Origin: CBDVAK01 sp965371945
Lineage (GTDB): Bacteria > Pseudomonadota > Gammaproteobacteria > Competibacterales > JAHEDQ01
Direction of reading: 5' to 3'
Length of the DNA: 24,835 bases
Assembly: GCA_965371945.1 (NCBI GenBank)
Contig: CBDVAK010000011.1
Location: 1-24,835 of the forward strand
Below are positions 5,837-15,400 of the stretch, in pieces (within the stretch, counting starts at the first letter, position 1; each line of letters begins with the position of its first letter). A program made the position numbers and the translations under genes. The notes under the pieces are model-generated. The model was not told the DNA's origin and made no database searches. It saw only the letters and a program-made list of their open reading frames with translations.

Positions 5837-7672
5837 GTGGATTCGAGACGGGTATTGCAGCTACCTGGCTGCGCACCGCGCACGGAAGTATTCGAAACCG
5901 GAGATCTGCTGGTTCGGTATCTGAAGCAACTCGGCATCGAGTATGTGTTCGGGATTCCCGGTGGCGCCATCGAGCCGCTCTACAATGCCCTGGCACGCAG
6001 CGAACGGCTCGGTGGACCCCGTGCGCTGGTGGCGCGCCATGAAACCGGCGCTGCTTTCATGGCCGACGGTTATGCACGCCAGACCAGCAAGTTGGGGGTG
6101 TGTTGCGCAACCACCGGACCCGGTTCGACCAACCTGATTACCGGGGTGGCCTCCGCATACGAGAATCACATTCCCATGCTGGTCATCACCGCGCAGACGT
6201 CGTTGACCAATTTTGGCCGCGGTGCGTTTCAGGAGTCGTCCTGTACGGGCATCAATACCGTGGGGATGTTTCAGTACTGCACCCGCTACAACACCCTCGT
6301 CTCCCACGTCGAACAGTTTGAACGCAAGCTCTGCAGTGCGATTCTCACCGCCTTCCAAAGCCCTGCCGGCCCAACCCATCTCAGCGTACCCCTGGACGTG
6401 CTGCGCAGCCCTTCGCCGGTTGCCGAGCCCTCCTATGACCTGTCCACGCACCTGAACCGGCCCTCGTTGCTGGATCACGATGCCGTTGGCGCTTTGTGTG
6501 AGCGGCTCGAATCATCGCGCAAGGTGGTCTTCGTGATCGGGGGTGAATGTAACGAGGCCATCGGCGCCATACTCGAAGTCGCCATGTTGCTGCCCGCGGT
6601 GATCGTCACCACGCCCCAGGGCAAAGGCATGGTGAGCCCGTACCACCCGCTGTTTCGAGGTGTGGTCGGGTTTGCCGGCCATGTCACCGCCGACGAAGCA
6701 TTGACTGACCCGGTAGTGGATACCGTGGTAGCCGTAGGTACCGGTCTGAGTGAGTGGGCCAGCGACGGTTGGAATAGCGAGACGCTGCTCAACGATCATC
6801 TGATCCATGTCGAGGAATCCGAGAACCATCTGACCCGTTCGCCGATGGCCAGGTTGCATGTGCGTGGACGGTTGGTGACTATCTTCGAGTGTGTCCGCGA
6901 CCACGTTCAAGAAGCCCTGCCGGAGCAGCAGGCTCTCCAACTGGAGCGCAGGCGGCCCGAATCACCGATGCGCGGCGGCTCCTGCAAGGAGCCCGGTCGA
7001 CTTTTTCGCCTCGACGAGGAAGACAAGCACTACGAAGATTCCAGCCCGGCCAAACCGCAACGGCTGATGCGCGACCTGATTCGCAAGTTCCCACCCAACA
7101 CCCGCTATCTGGCCGACACTGGCAACAGTGTGGCCTGGGCGATCCACTATCTGCACCCTTTCGACAGACGCATGGGTGGCAAACGCGGGGTTCAGGGTGG
7201 GCTGTTTCGCAGTTGTCTGGAGTTTTCGTCGATGGGTTGGGCGATCGGGGCCTCGATCGGTACTTCGCTGGCCTGTCGCCGGGGGCCGGTGGTCTGCATC
7301 ACCGGTGACGGCAGTTTGCTGATGAACGGTCAGGAGATCACCGTGGCGGTTGCCGAGGGTCTCACGGTCATATTCGTGGTACTCAACGACGGTGCGCTGG
7401 GTATGGTCAAGCACGGCCAGCGGCTGGCCGGCGCCGAGCCGGTCGGAACCGCCCTGCCGCCAGTGGATTTCGCTGCCATGGCGCGGGCCATGGGCGCGGA
7501 AGCATACACCATCGAAGCGTCGCGCGATCTCATGGAGTTGGACGTCCGGGCGATCTGCTGCCGTAACGGTCCGACGCTGCTGGATATCCACGTCGATCCT
7601 GACGAGATCCCGCCCATGGCCACGCGCATGAAGGTATTGGGGGCAACATCATGTCGGCCAGGCAAGAAGTAA
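5837..7672 (+). CDS. Acetolactate-synthase-like TPP-dependent enzyme
   Basis: This is a three-domain thiamine-pyrophosphate enzyme of the acetolactate synthase/pyruvate oxidase family (611 aa from this start). The Pyr domain has FGIPGGAIEPLYNAL and the catalytic Glu69 in RHETGAAFMADGYAR. The middle domain is present. The PP domain has GDGS at 490–493 and Asn517 in VVLNDGALGMVKH, the metal/diphosphate site. Differences from true acetolactate synthase include CTRYN where TKHN is common and MVKHGQ instead of MVRQWQ, plus a charged insert before the PP domain. The substrate is therefore uncertain and no small regulatory subunit gene is nearby. The frame is open from GTG 5708, but GTG 5837 is preferred because AAGGGGGC precedes it and the extra N-terminus is unlike the family. 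It overlaps the next gene by 22 bases. Confidence 0.82.
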   Translation: MDSRRVLQLPGCAPRTEVFETGDLLVRYLKQLGIEYVFGIPGGAIEPLYNALARSERLGGPRALVARHETGAAFMADGYARQTSKLGVCCATTGPGSTNLITGVASAYENHIPMLVITAQTSLTNFGRGAFQESSCTGINTVGMFQYCTRYNTLVSHVEQFERKLCSAILTAFQSPAGPTHLSVPLDVLRSPSPVAEPSYDLSTHLNRPSLLDHDAVGALCERLESSRKVVFVIGGECNEAIGAILEVAMLLPAVIVTTPQGKGMVSPYHPLFRGVVGFAGHVTADEALTDPVVDTVVAVGTGLSEWASDGWNSETLLNDHLIHVEESENHLTRSPMARLHVRGRLVTIFECVRDHVQEALPEQQALQLERRRPESPMRGGSCKEPGRLFRLDEEDKHYEDSSPAKPQRLMRDLIRKFPPNTRYLADTGNSVAWAIHYLHPFDRRMGGKRGVQGGLFRSCLEFSSMGWAIGASIGTSLACRRGPVVCITGDGSLLMNGQEITVAVAEGLTVIFVVLNDGALGMVKHGQRLAGAEPVGTALPPVDFAAMARAMGAEAYTIEASRDLMELDVRAICCRNGPTLLDIHVDPDEIPPMATRMKVLGATSCRPGKK

Positions 7673-8475
7673 TTCATTCGCGGATCTGGGAAGAGGAACC
7701 GGAACCCGACAACCCCTTCTCGGCTCGCGCATGCTACTGCGCAGGTTACGACGTCTACGGCGATCTGCTGGGCAAGATCGGCTGGATCGAATACCTCTAC
7801 CTGCTGTTCCGTCTCGAGCCACCGAGTCAGCAGCAGACGCGTTTGCTGGAAGGGCTTGCCGTGGCGTTGGCCAATCCCGGCCCCCGCGATCCCAGCGTCC
7901 GTGCCGCCATGTGCGGTGGTGTCGGTGGTTCCGGGGCCGCGGCCTGTCTGATGGCGGCATTGGCGCCAGGGGCCGGAAATCTGGGTGGCGCGCGCGAGGT
8001 GTACGTAGCCCTGCAATGGTGGTCGGAAATCGGCACCTCGGTGGAGCAATGGCGTGAGCGTATTGTCGAACCGCCCGTCGCGGGCGATGCTGATGTCTGG
8101 CCTGACCTTGAGCATATACCCGGCTTCGATCCCTACGGCTCCAGTTGCGCGAGGCCCGTCATACAAGCGCTGAACCACCTGGCAGATGTGGCGCAGACGG
8201 GTCCGCTGGACTGGCTGCGGACCCATCGCAGGGTACTCGAAGAGGCGGCGTCACGACCCCTGGCGATGAGCGCGGTGGCGGCCTGCACCTTGCACCATTT
8301 GGGTTTCGCACCCGACCAGGGCGAAATGCTGTACCTGCTGCTGAGGCTACCCGGTGCCGCGGCCCACGCACTGGAGCAGAAAGGATACGGCTGGCGTCGC
8401 TATCCGTTCTTTGGCGAAGGATTGCACCTGGCCGCAGACGCCGACCCGCAGACTGCCGACAGCAAACCGGAATAG
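7651..8475 (+). CDS. Citrate-synthase-fold protein 1 (citryl-CoA-lyase-like)
   Basis: This 274-aa protein has the citrate synthase/citryl-CoA lyase domain pattern: FSARACYCAGYDVYGDLLGK (24–43), a helical region ending VGGSGAAACLMAALAPGAG, then GNLGGAR (109–115), IPGFDPYG (156–163) and RPLAMSAVAACTLHHLGF. In active citrate synthases the matching segments are GPxHGGA, GFGH and NVD. Here the expected first His is Asn/Leu, the second His is Asp/Pro and the Asp is Ser, so canonical chemistry looks impossible. The alignment is by eye. It overlaps the TPP-enzyme gene and is followed 3 bases later by a paralogue, suggesting a heteromeric complex. Databases may label it citryl-CoA lyase; given the missing residues that name should not be trusted. 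Confidence 0.75.
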   Translation: MSARQEVIHSRIWEEEPEPDNPFSARACYCAGYDVYGDLLGKIGWIEYLYLLFRLEPPSQQQTRLLEGLAVALANPGPRDPSVRAAMCGGVGGSGAAACLMAALAPGAGNLGGAREVYVALQWWSEIGTSVEQWRERIVEPPVAGDADVWPDLEHIPGFDPYGSSCARPVIQALNHLADVAQTGPLDWLRTHRRVLEEAASRPLAMSAVAACTLHHLGFAPDQGEMLYLLLRLPGAAAHALEQKGYGWRRYPFFGEGLHLAADADPQTADSKPE

Positions 8476-8478
8476 CGC

Positions 8479-9285
8479 ATGGCCAGTCACGATTCATTGA
8501 TCGAGGCCGAAGACTATCTGTTGACGCGTATGGGGAAATGGTTCCCCGGTCAGCGCGTGGTGTTTCGTGGTGCTGATCTGCACTCTGAGCTAGGTGCCAT
8601 CGACTGGGTGGAGTTGTTCACGTTTTCTGTGTCCGGGCGTCGCTTCACCCGCGAGCAGGTTCGGCTTTTCAACGCTTTGTTCATCTATTCGAGCTTCCCG
8701 GACCCGCGCTTGTGGAACAACCGCGTAATGGCTTTGAGTGGTACTGCCCGCAGTACCGGCAGTCTCGCCCTGGGCGCTGCGCTGGCAGTATCGGAAGCTG
8801 AAATCTATGGTGGCGGGCCAACCCTGCGTGCCCATTTGCTCAACCTCAGGCTTGCCGAGCAAATCGAACAGGGGGAGGACCTCGAGCGGTTGCTGAGGAA
8901 GGAACTGCGCGAGCATCGGGTGCTGCCGGGCTTCGGGCGGCCTTTGACCGGCACCGATGAACGGGTAGTTCATCTACTCGCGCGTATCGAAGCACTGAGC
9001 ACAGCGCAGGGTCGCCACCTGCAACTGGCGCTCGCGGCTGAGCGATGCCTGCTCAAGCTTCGTTATCGGCTGAAACTCAACTATGCGGGCCTGGTGGCTG
9101 CCGTCATGGCCGATATCGGGGTGACTCCCCGACAATTCCAGCTCGCCGGCTTGCTGGGCTTCGTAGCCGGCATGATCCCCTGCTATCTGGAAGCCCAGGA
9201 AAAACCGGAAGGTGCTTTCTTTCCGTTGCGTTGCACGCGAATTGCATATGAGGGGTGTTCGAGAAGAACCTGGAGCGAGGACTAG
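8479..9285 (+). CDS. Citrate-synthase-fold protein 2
   Basis: This 268-aa paralogue shows citrate-synthase landmarks: DPRLWNNRVMALSGTARSTGS (75–95), AEIYGGGP (107–114), VLPGFGRP (148–155), KLNYAGLVAAVMADIGV (199–215), then GLLGFVAGMIPCYLEAQEKP and a C-terminal RIAYEG near the usual RxxYxG end. By eye-alignment the two catalytic histidines correspond to Tyr110 and Arg154, and the catalytic Asp to Asn201. The glycine-rich surroundings are kept, so the fold and perhaps CoA or acyl binding may survive without classical Claisen condensation. It starts 3 bases after protein 1 and its stop is 1 base before the TonB receptor start. A partner, scaffold or new-activity role is inference. Confidence 0.72.
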   Translation: MASHDSLIEAEDYLLTRMGKWFPGQRVVFRGADLHSELGAIDWVELFTFSVSGRRFTREQVRLFNALFIYSSFPDPRLWNNRVMALSGTARSTGSLALGAALAVSEAEIYGGGPTLRAHLLNLRLAEQIEQGEDLERLLRKELREHRVLPGFGRPLTGTDERVVHLLARIEALSTAQGRHLQLALAAERCLLKLRYRLKLNYAGLVAAVMADIGVTPRQFQLAGLLGFVAGMIPCYLEAQEKPEGAFFPLRCTRIAYEGCSRRTWSED

Positions 9286-9286
9286 A

Positions 9287-11434
9287 ATGCCCACCTTCCG
9301 TTCGATGACCGCCGGGTGCGGTTCCCGCGGCACCGGTTTCTCTTTCGGAAACAGAATAAGCCGGGCCTCGCCGCTGCTTGGTCTGGCGCTGGTTTTGCTG
9401 GCGCAATCGAGCCTGGCCCAGGAACTGGACGAGGATCTGATCGGCGGCTTTGGTGACGAGGAGTTCGTCACCATCGCCACCGGCACCCGCCAGCAGGTGT
9501 CGCGGGCGCCGTCCAGCGCCACCGTCATCACCCCGGCGGATATCAAGGCGATCGGTGCCACCAGTCTCAGCGAAGCGCTGGAGACCGTACCAGGGCTGCA
9601 TGTTTCTGCGGATCCGGGTGGCTACAACCCCATCTACATCATCCGTGGTATCCACACCCAGGACAACGCGCAGGTGCTGATGCTGATCAACGGTGTGCCC
9701 GCGACCCGGCTGGAAGCCGGCAACCGCGGCAAGGCCTGGGGTCGCATGCCAGTGGAAAACATCCAGCGCATCGAGGTGATACGTGGTCCCGGTTCGGCGC
9801 TCTACGGCGCGGATGCCTTTGCCGGTGTCATCAACGTAGTCACCAAGAGTCCCGATGATATCGATGGTACCGAAATTGGTGCACGGGTCGGCTCCTACCG
9901 TAGTGGCGAGGCCTGGCTGTTGCACAGCGCCGAGGTGGCGGGGTTCAAGGCCGGCTTCTATCTGGACTATTTCCAGACCGATGGCCAGGACGGTCGTATC
10001 GATGCTGACGCCCAGACCGGTGCTGACCGGTTTTTCGGCACCCGGGCCTCACTCGCGCCCGGGGACGTCAATCTCGATCTGGATTCTGTGCATGGGCGTT
10101 TGGAACTGCAACGCGATCTCTGGAAGCTGCGACTCGGCTACAAGGGAGGTACCGGCGGCACCGGCGCCGGTGTCGGCCAGTCGCTGGATCCGTTTGGCAG
10201 CGCCAGGGTCGACGAGTACACCGGTGATCTAAGCTACGAAAATCCTGAGTTTGCCGAGGACTGGGAAGTTTCGGGACGGCTTAGCTACGCCAACTATGTG
10301 ACCGACAGCAAGGTCTGGGTGGCGCCACCGGGTGTGGACTACACGCCGTTCGGGGGTGCTTTCCCCACAGGCGTCGTTGGCAAGCCCGGTACCAGTGAAC
10401 GCAACGCGAGGCTTGATCTGTCTGCATTCTACACTGGCATCAAAGCACACCGTCTGCGCTTTGGTGGCGGCTATATCTACCAGGATCTCTACGACGTCAA
10501 AGATCACAGGAATTTCGTCCAGACTCCGCCGCTGGGTTTGCCCGCACCAGTCACAGACCACAGTGATTCTGCTCCGTTCCTCAAGGAAGGTGATCGCCGT
10601 GATCTCTATGGCTTTGTGCAGGATCAGTGGAATTTTGCCCCTGACTGGGAACTGACCGCGGGACTGCGCTATGACGGCTATTCTGACTTCGGTGATACCG
10701 TCAACCCGCGCCTCGCCCTGGTTTGGCAGACTACCTACAACCTCACCAGCAAGCTGCTCTACGGTCGGGCATTTCGCCCACCCTCGTTTTCAGAGCTCAA
10801 TCTGATCAACAATCCGGTCAGTCTCGGCAACCCGGATCTGGACCCGGAGACAATCGACTGGGCTGAGTTGGATTTCGACTATCAGCCACGCGGCGATCTG
10901 CGTACCGGGCTGAGCCTGTTCTACTACGACTGGCAGGACCTCATCCGTTTCGTACCGGACCCTTTGCAACAGGGTATCGAAGTGGCCGCCAATTCCGGCA
11001 GCCAGACGGGCTACGGCGCTGAGCTGAGTTTTCAGTGGGATCTGGCTCGCGACATTTCGCTGCGCGGTAACTTCGCCTTTCAGAACGCCGAGAACGAAGA
11101 TGGCGATGATCCGGGGCTGGCGCCCCGCTATCTGGCCTATCTGCGGGCTGACTGGTGGATTACCCCGGATTGGTTGTTGAACGGCAAGCTGAATGGCGTG
11201 TTCGATCGCAAGCGTGCGCCGGATGATCCTCGCAGCAAGGAGATTGATGACTACGTGACCGTGGATCTGACGCTGCGGCGTGATCCGGGCAAGTCTGGCC
11301 TGGGACTTGCCTTTTCTGTTCGCAACCTGTTCGACGCGGATGCGCGTGAACCGTCACCGGCGCCCGGATTTATCCCGGATGATCTGCCGCTGGCCGGGCG
11401 CAACTTCTACGCCGAACTGCGCTATCGGTTCTAG
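9287..11434 (+). CDS. TonB-dependent outer-membrane receptor
   Basis: This outer-membrane active transporter has 715 aa. A signal peptide covers residues 1–44 (core LLGLALVLLAQSSLA). A TonB-box-like EEFVTIATGT lies at 58–67. The plug domain (SATVITPADI … LSEALETVPGLHV … YIIRGI … IEVIRGPGSALYGADAFAGVINVVTK) is followed by a 22-strand-type barrel with the FRPPSFSELN segment. The last residues, NFYAELRYRF, end in Phe as expected for BAM insertion. ATG at 9287 has GGAGCGAGG at 9272–9280; the longer frame from 9212 overlaps the previous gene and is not supported. The substrate is not evident; the family imports ferric siderophores, cobalamin and similar large ligands. The 1-base gap from citrate-synthase-fold protein 2 and the 13-base gap to the binding protein suggest shared function. 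Confidence 0.93.
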   Translation: MPTFRSMTAGCGSRGTGFSFGNRISRASPLLGLALVLLAQSSLAQELDEDLIGGFGDEEFVTIATGTRQQVSRAPSSATVITPADIKAIGATSLSEALETVPGLHVSADPGGYNPIYIIRGIHTQDNAQVLMLINGVPATRLEAGNRGKAWGRMPVENIQRIEVIRGPGSALYGADAFAGVINVVTKSPDDIDGTEIGARVGSYRSGEAWLLHSAEVAGFKAGFYLDYFQTDGQDGRIDADAQTGADRFFGTRASLAPGDVNLDLDSVHGRLELQRDLWKLRLGYKGGTGGTGAGVGQSLDPFGSARVDEYTGDLSYENPEFAEDWEVSGRLSYANYVTDSKVWVAPPGVDYTPFGGAFPTGVVGKPGTSERNARLDLSAFYTGIKAHRLRFGGGYIYQDLYDVKDHRNFVQTPPLGLPAPVTDHSDSAPFLKEGDRRDLYGFVQDQWNFAPDWELTAGLRYDGYSDFGDTVNPRLALVWQTTYNLTSKLLYGRAFRPPSFSELNLINNPVSLGNPDLDPETIDWAELDFDYQPRGDLRTGLSLFYYDWQDLIRFVPDPLQQGIEVAANSGSQTGYGAELSFQWDLARDISLRGNFAFQNAENEDGDDPGLAPRYLAYLRADWWITPDWLLNGKLNGVFDRKRAPDDPRSKEIDDYVTVDLTLRRDPGKSGLGLAFSVRNLFDADAREPSPAPGFIPDDLPLAGRNFYAELRYRF

Positions 11435-11447
11435 GACGCTGCCGAGC

Positions 11448-12410
11448 GTGGCTTGCGAGCCTCTGCAGGGTCTCATAGGGCGCCGCTGCCGCAGTGCCGT
11501 ATCGTTGCTGGTCTGCCTGGCCGTGCTGCTACCCCAGGCCAGCGGCATCGCAGCGGGGATTGCAGTGATCTATCCGGAGATCAGGCCACGCTACCAGGTT
11601 ATTTTCGACACCATCGTGGGCGGTATCGAGCGGGAGCTGGGGGGAGATGCCCGCGTGCGCGTGCTGGGTGAGGGTGAGGAGAGCGCGGCAGTGGAGGCGT
11701 GGTTGGATATGCGTGCGGACGATGTGGTGCTTGCTCTGGGCAGGCGGGGTCTGAATGCCGTTCGAGAGCTTCCCGCCGAGGTAGCCAAGGTGGTGGGCGC
11801 GGTACGGGTGCAGCCTGGGCCGGAGACTGCCGGGCTGTGGGGCATTTCCCTGGCACCGGCTCCCCGCAGCCTGCTCGCCAAGCTGCGGGAACTGGCGCCC
11901 ACGGTGACCAGGGTATCGGTAGTCTACAACCCGGAAAACAGCCAATGGCTGGTCGATCGGGCACAACAGGCGGCCGCGGAATTCGGTTTGGAGCTTCAGG
12001 CCTTGCCGGTTTCGGATCTGCGCGAAGCCGCCGGCCGCTACGAACAGATTCTGGCTGCGGCACAGGGTGAGGCACGCGATGCCATCTGGCTGCTGCAGGA
12101 CAAGGCGACGGTCGATGACCGCAGCATTCTGCCTTTGATACTCGAGGAATCCTGGAAACGGGATATCGTGCTCTTTTCCAGCAGTCAGGTTCATGCCAAG
12201 CGGGGAGCGCTGTTCACAATGTATCCGGACTATGCGGCGATGGGAGAGAGTCTGGGTGCGATGGCACGCCAGGCCGGGGCCGGCATACCGAAAATCGAGC
12301 CGCTGCACGACCTCAAGGTGGCGGCCAACAGGCGTACGGCTGAACATCTGGGCCTTGGATTCAGCAGCAGGCAACTGCGCGAGTTCGGCCTGGTCTATCC
12401 GCAGCGCTGA
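11448..12410 (+). CDS. ABC-type periplasmic substrate-binding protein
   Basis: This looks like a periplasmic binding protein of the ABC_sub_bind (PF04392) type, about 320 aa. An N-terminal signal peptide ends near residue 36 (SLLVCLAVLLPQASGIAA). The mature domain starts IAVIYPEIRPRYQVIFDTIVGGIE and contains the characteristic VSVVYNPENSQWLVDRA. It ends HLGLGFSSRQLREFGLVYP. No ABC permease or ATPase gene follows, so it probably works as a ligand-binding partner for the neighbouring receptor or sensor kinase rather than as a classical importer. The start is GTG at 11448, chosen because it leaves a normal signal peptide 13 bases after the TonB receptor stop; the frame is open further upstream inside that gene, and the ribosome-binding site is weak. 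Confidence 0.8.
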   Translation: MACEPLQGLIGRRCRSAVSLLVCLAVLLPQASGIAAGIAVIYPEIRPRYQVIFDTIVGGIERELGGDARVRVLGEGEESAAVEAWLDMRADDVVLALGRRGLNAVRELPAEVAKVVGAVRVQPGPETAGLWGISLAPAPRSLLAKLRELAPTVTRVSVVYNPENSQWLVDRAQQAAAEFGLELQALPVSDLREAAGRYEQILAAAQGEARDAIWLLQDKATVDDRSILPLILEESWKRDIVLFSSSQVHAKRGALFTMYPDYAAMGESLGAMARQAGAGIPKIEPLHDLKVAANRRTAEHLGLGFSSRQLREFGLVYPQR

Positions 12411-12487
12411 CGGATGATGACCATGCCCCCCCGTTTGGCGGACAGCGAATTTGACTCAGAGTATAGATCACCTCATAGGGGACTCCG

Positions 12488-15400
12488 GTGGGTTGGGTAA
12501 GAGATCTGCTGGCTCGTACCAGCTTCAGGCAGCAACTGGCGCTGGCTTTTTCGGTGGGGATCGCGCTGCTGGCGCTGGCATCCTCCCTGGTGATAGCGAA
12601 CCTCTCCAGCCGTACCATGCAAAGTGGAATCGTTGACACCGGGCTGCAGGTCACCGAGAGTCTGGCGCGCCAGAGCGGACTGGCCTTGTTGTACCGGAGT
12701 CCGGAGAATTCCAGGGAGTCGATGGCGGCCACCCTGGGCTTTCCTGACGTGCTGGGTGTCGCGGTGTTCACCGTGGACCACGAGTTGCTTTTCGAGCAGG
12801 GCCAGCCAACCCTGCCATCGGGTGTGGTCGGGCTGTGGCCTGATTCCACCCGGATGGAGTCCGAATCCGATACCTCCTGGTACTTCGTTGCCCCTGTCTA
12901 CGCGGGGGCGGACGACGATGCCAGGGATTCCCCGTTTGCGGCCGAACCGGCGTTGCCGGATTTGCTGGGCTTCGTACGCGTGGTCATGGGTAAGGAGACC
13001 CTGGCCAACATGTCCCGCGATGTGCTGCGAGTCAACCTGGTGGTATCGGTTTCTTTGGCGGTATTGATTCTTGCCGTGTTGCTGGCTATTACCAGAAGGG
13101 TCACCACTCCGCTACGAAATCTCGCCAACACCATGCAGCGGGCCGAAGAGGGGGAAACCAATTTGCGCGCCGAGGTGCGCGGCCCTCGCGACATTGTGCA
13201 TATGGAGGTCGCCTTCAACACCATGATGGAGGTACTGGAGGCCAGGGAGCAGGAACTGCGCGGCGCCCGCGATCTGGCCATGGAATCGGCTAGAAGCAAA
13301 GGTGAATTTGCGGCCAATGTCAGCCACGAGTTGCGCACCCCGCTCAACGGTGTGCTGGGGATGCTGGAGCTGTTGCAAGGGACGGGGCTGACCCCGAGGC
13401 AGCGTGAGTACGTGGGAGTCGCCTGTGGTTCCGGAGAGGCTTTGCTCAGTCTGATTGACGATATTCTGGATTTTTCCAAGAACGATGCAGGTCGCCTGGA
13501 GATCGAAACCACCGACTTTGATCTCCAGAACATGCTGGACGAGATCGTTGGCCTGTTGGCTGGTCAGGCACAGCGTAAAGACGTGGATCTGGCCTATGTG
13601 ATGACAGAGGATGTTCCCCATGAGCTGGTTGGGGATTCCGGTCGTATTCGTCAGGTGCTGATCAATCTCATTGGCAACGCCATCAAGTTCACCGACCAAG
13701 GCGAGGTCGAAGTCAGTGTGTGCCGGGTGCAAGGGACGCAGGAGCTGTTGTCGTTGCGCTTTCAGGTCCGCGACACCGGGATCGGTATCGCCGAAGAAGC
13801 GCTGGCGAGGGTATTCGAACCGTTTTCTCAGGCCGATGGTTCCACCACCCGTCGCTTTGGTGGCACCGGTCTCGGGCTTGCCATCTGCAAGCAGTTGGTG
13901 ACGTTGATGGGCGGTGACATGAGTCTGGAAAGCGAGGCGGGCAAAGGCAGTTGTTTCAGTTTCGTGGTGCCGCTGAAGAAATCGGCAGACCTGCTGTCTT
14001 CACCCACTCCGGGGCAGGACGATCTGGTCGGGCTCAGAGTGCTGGCAGTCGATGACAGTCCGGCCAGTGTGGCATTCCTCCGTCAGACCTTTGCCTCGTG
14101 GTCATGTTCTTTCAGCAGTGCGCTGGAACCGACGGAGGGGCTGGCCATGGCGGAAGCGGCAGCCACGCGTGGACGGCCGTTCGACATCATGCTGGTTGAC
14201 GAGGCGTTGCCCGGGATGGCCAGCGACATCATGATCAGAAAGTTTGCGGCCACCGATGGTGGTCTCGTATTGATGACCAATCAATGGGGCAGCGTCCGGG
14301 CCGAAGAGCCCCACGCGGGAGTTGCCGGTTCTTTGTCGAAGCCAATACGAAAGGGGGCGCTCCAGCAATGTATCGAGTCGGTGATGCGTCGTCATGGTTC
14401 CGCGGGACCGGATCCTGACCACAACGAGCAACAGCCACGTCTGTACTTCCCCGGCAGTCGCATCCTGGTGGTCGAGGACAATCGGGCCAACCAGCAGGTT
14501 GCGTTGGGGATGCTGGAACGCCTCGGCTGCCAGGTGGAAATTGTGGGGGACGGTGTCGAGGCCGTAGAGGCGGTGTCCCGGCAACATTGGGATCTGGTGC
14601 TGATGGATTGCCAGATGCCGCAAATGGACGGTTTCGACGCGACCCGGCAGATTCGCAAGCTGGAAGGCGGTCGTTCGCGGGTTCCGATCGTGGCGATGAC
14701 GGCCAATGCCCAGAAGGGAGACAGCGAGCGTTGTCTGGCATCTGGAATGGATGACTATCTTGCCAAGCCGCTCAGAATCGCCACCCTGCGCGAGCGATTG
14801 GTATCGTGGCTGGCGGGATCTGGCGTCGACGGGCAACCGCGGGACATCGATGTCGTACAGACCGATGCGCCGGCTGGGCAGGGATCACTTGATCCCGGCG
14901 TACTCGCCGAGTTGCGTGAAACGCTGGGTTCGGCCTATGCCAAGATGGTGGGGTTCTATCTGGAAGACACACCCGGACATATCCAGGCGATCGAGGCCGC
15001 GGTGGGAGAGGGGGATGCCGACCGGTTGCATGCTATTGCGCACAGCATCAAGGGTAGCAGTCGCAACCTGGGTGCCGAGCGCCTTGCGGATATCTGTAAA
15101 CAGCTGGAGGACATCGGGCGTTCGGGGGTAGTGTCAGGGGCCGATTCGATACTGGTCTCGTTGAAGCGGGAATACGATCAGGTCAAAGATGGGCTGGCCG
15201 ACGAGTTGCCGACAGCAGCCGGTGGTACCACGAGCGGTGACGGCACCGATGCCCGCGTGCTGGTGGTCGACGACGACCGCTCGATGCGGGTGGCCCTGCA
15301 CAACATACTCGAACAGGATGGCTACCGGATTCAGGAGGCCTCCAATGGTGAGATGGCAGTGTCGATCTGCGAACGTCATCTGCCCGACCTGGTACTCATG

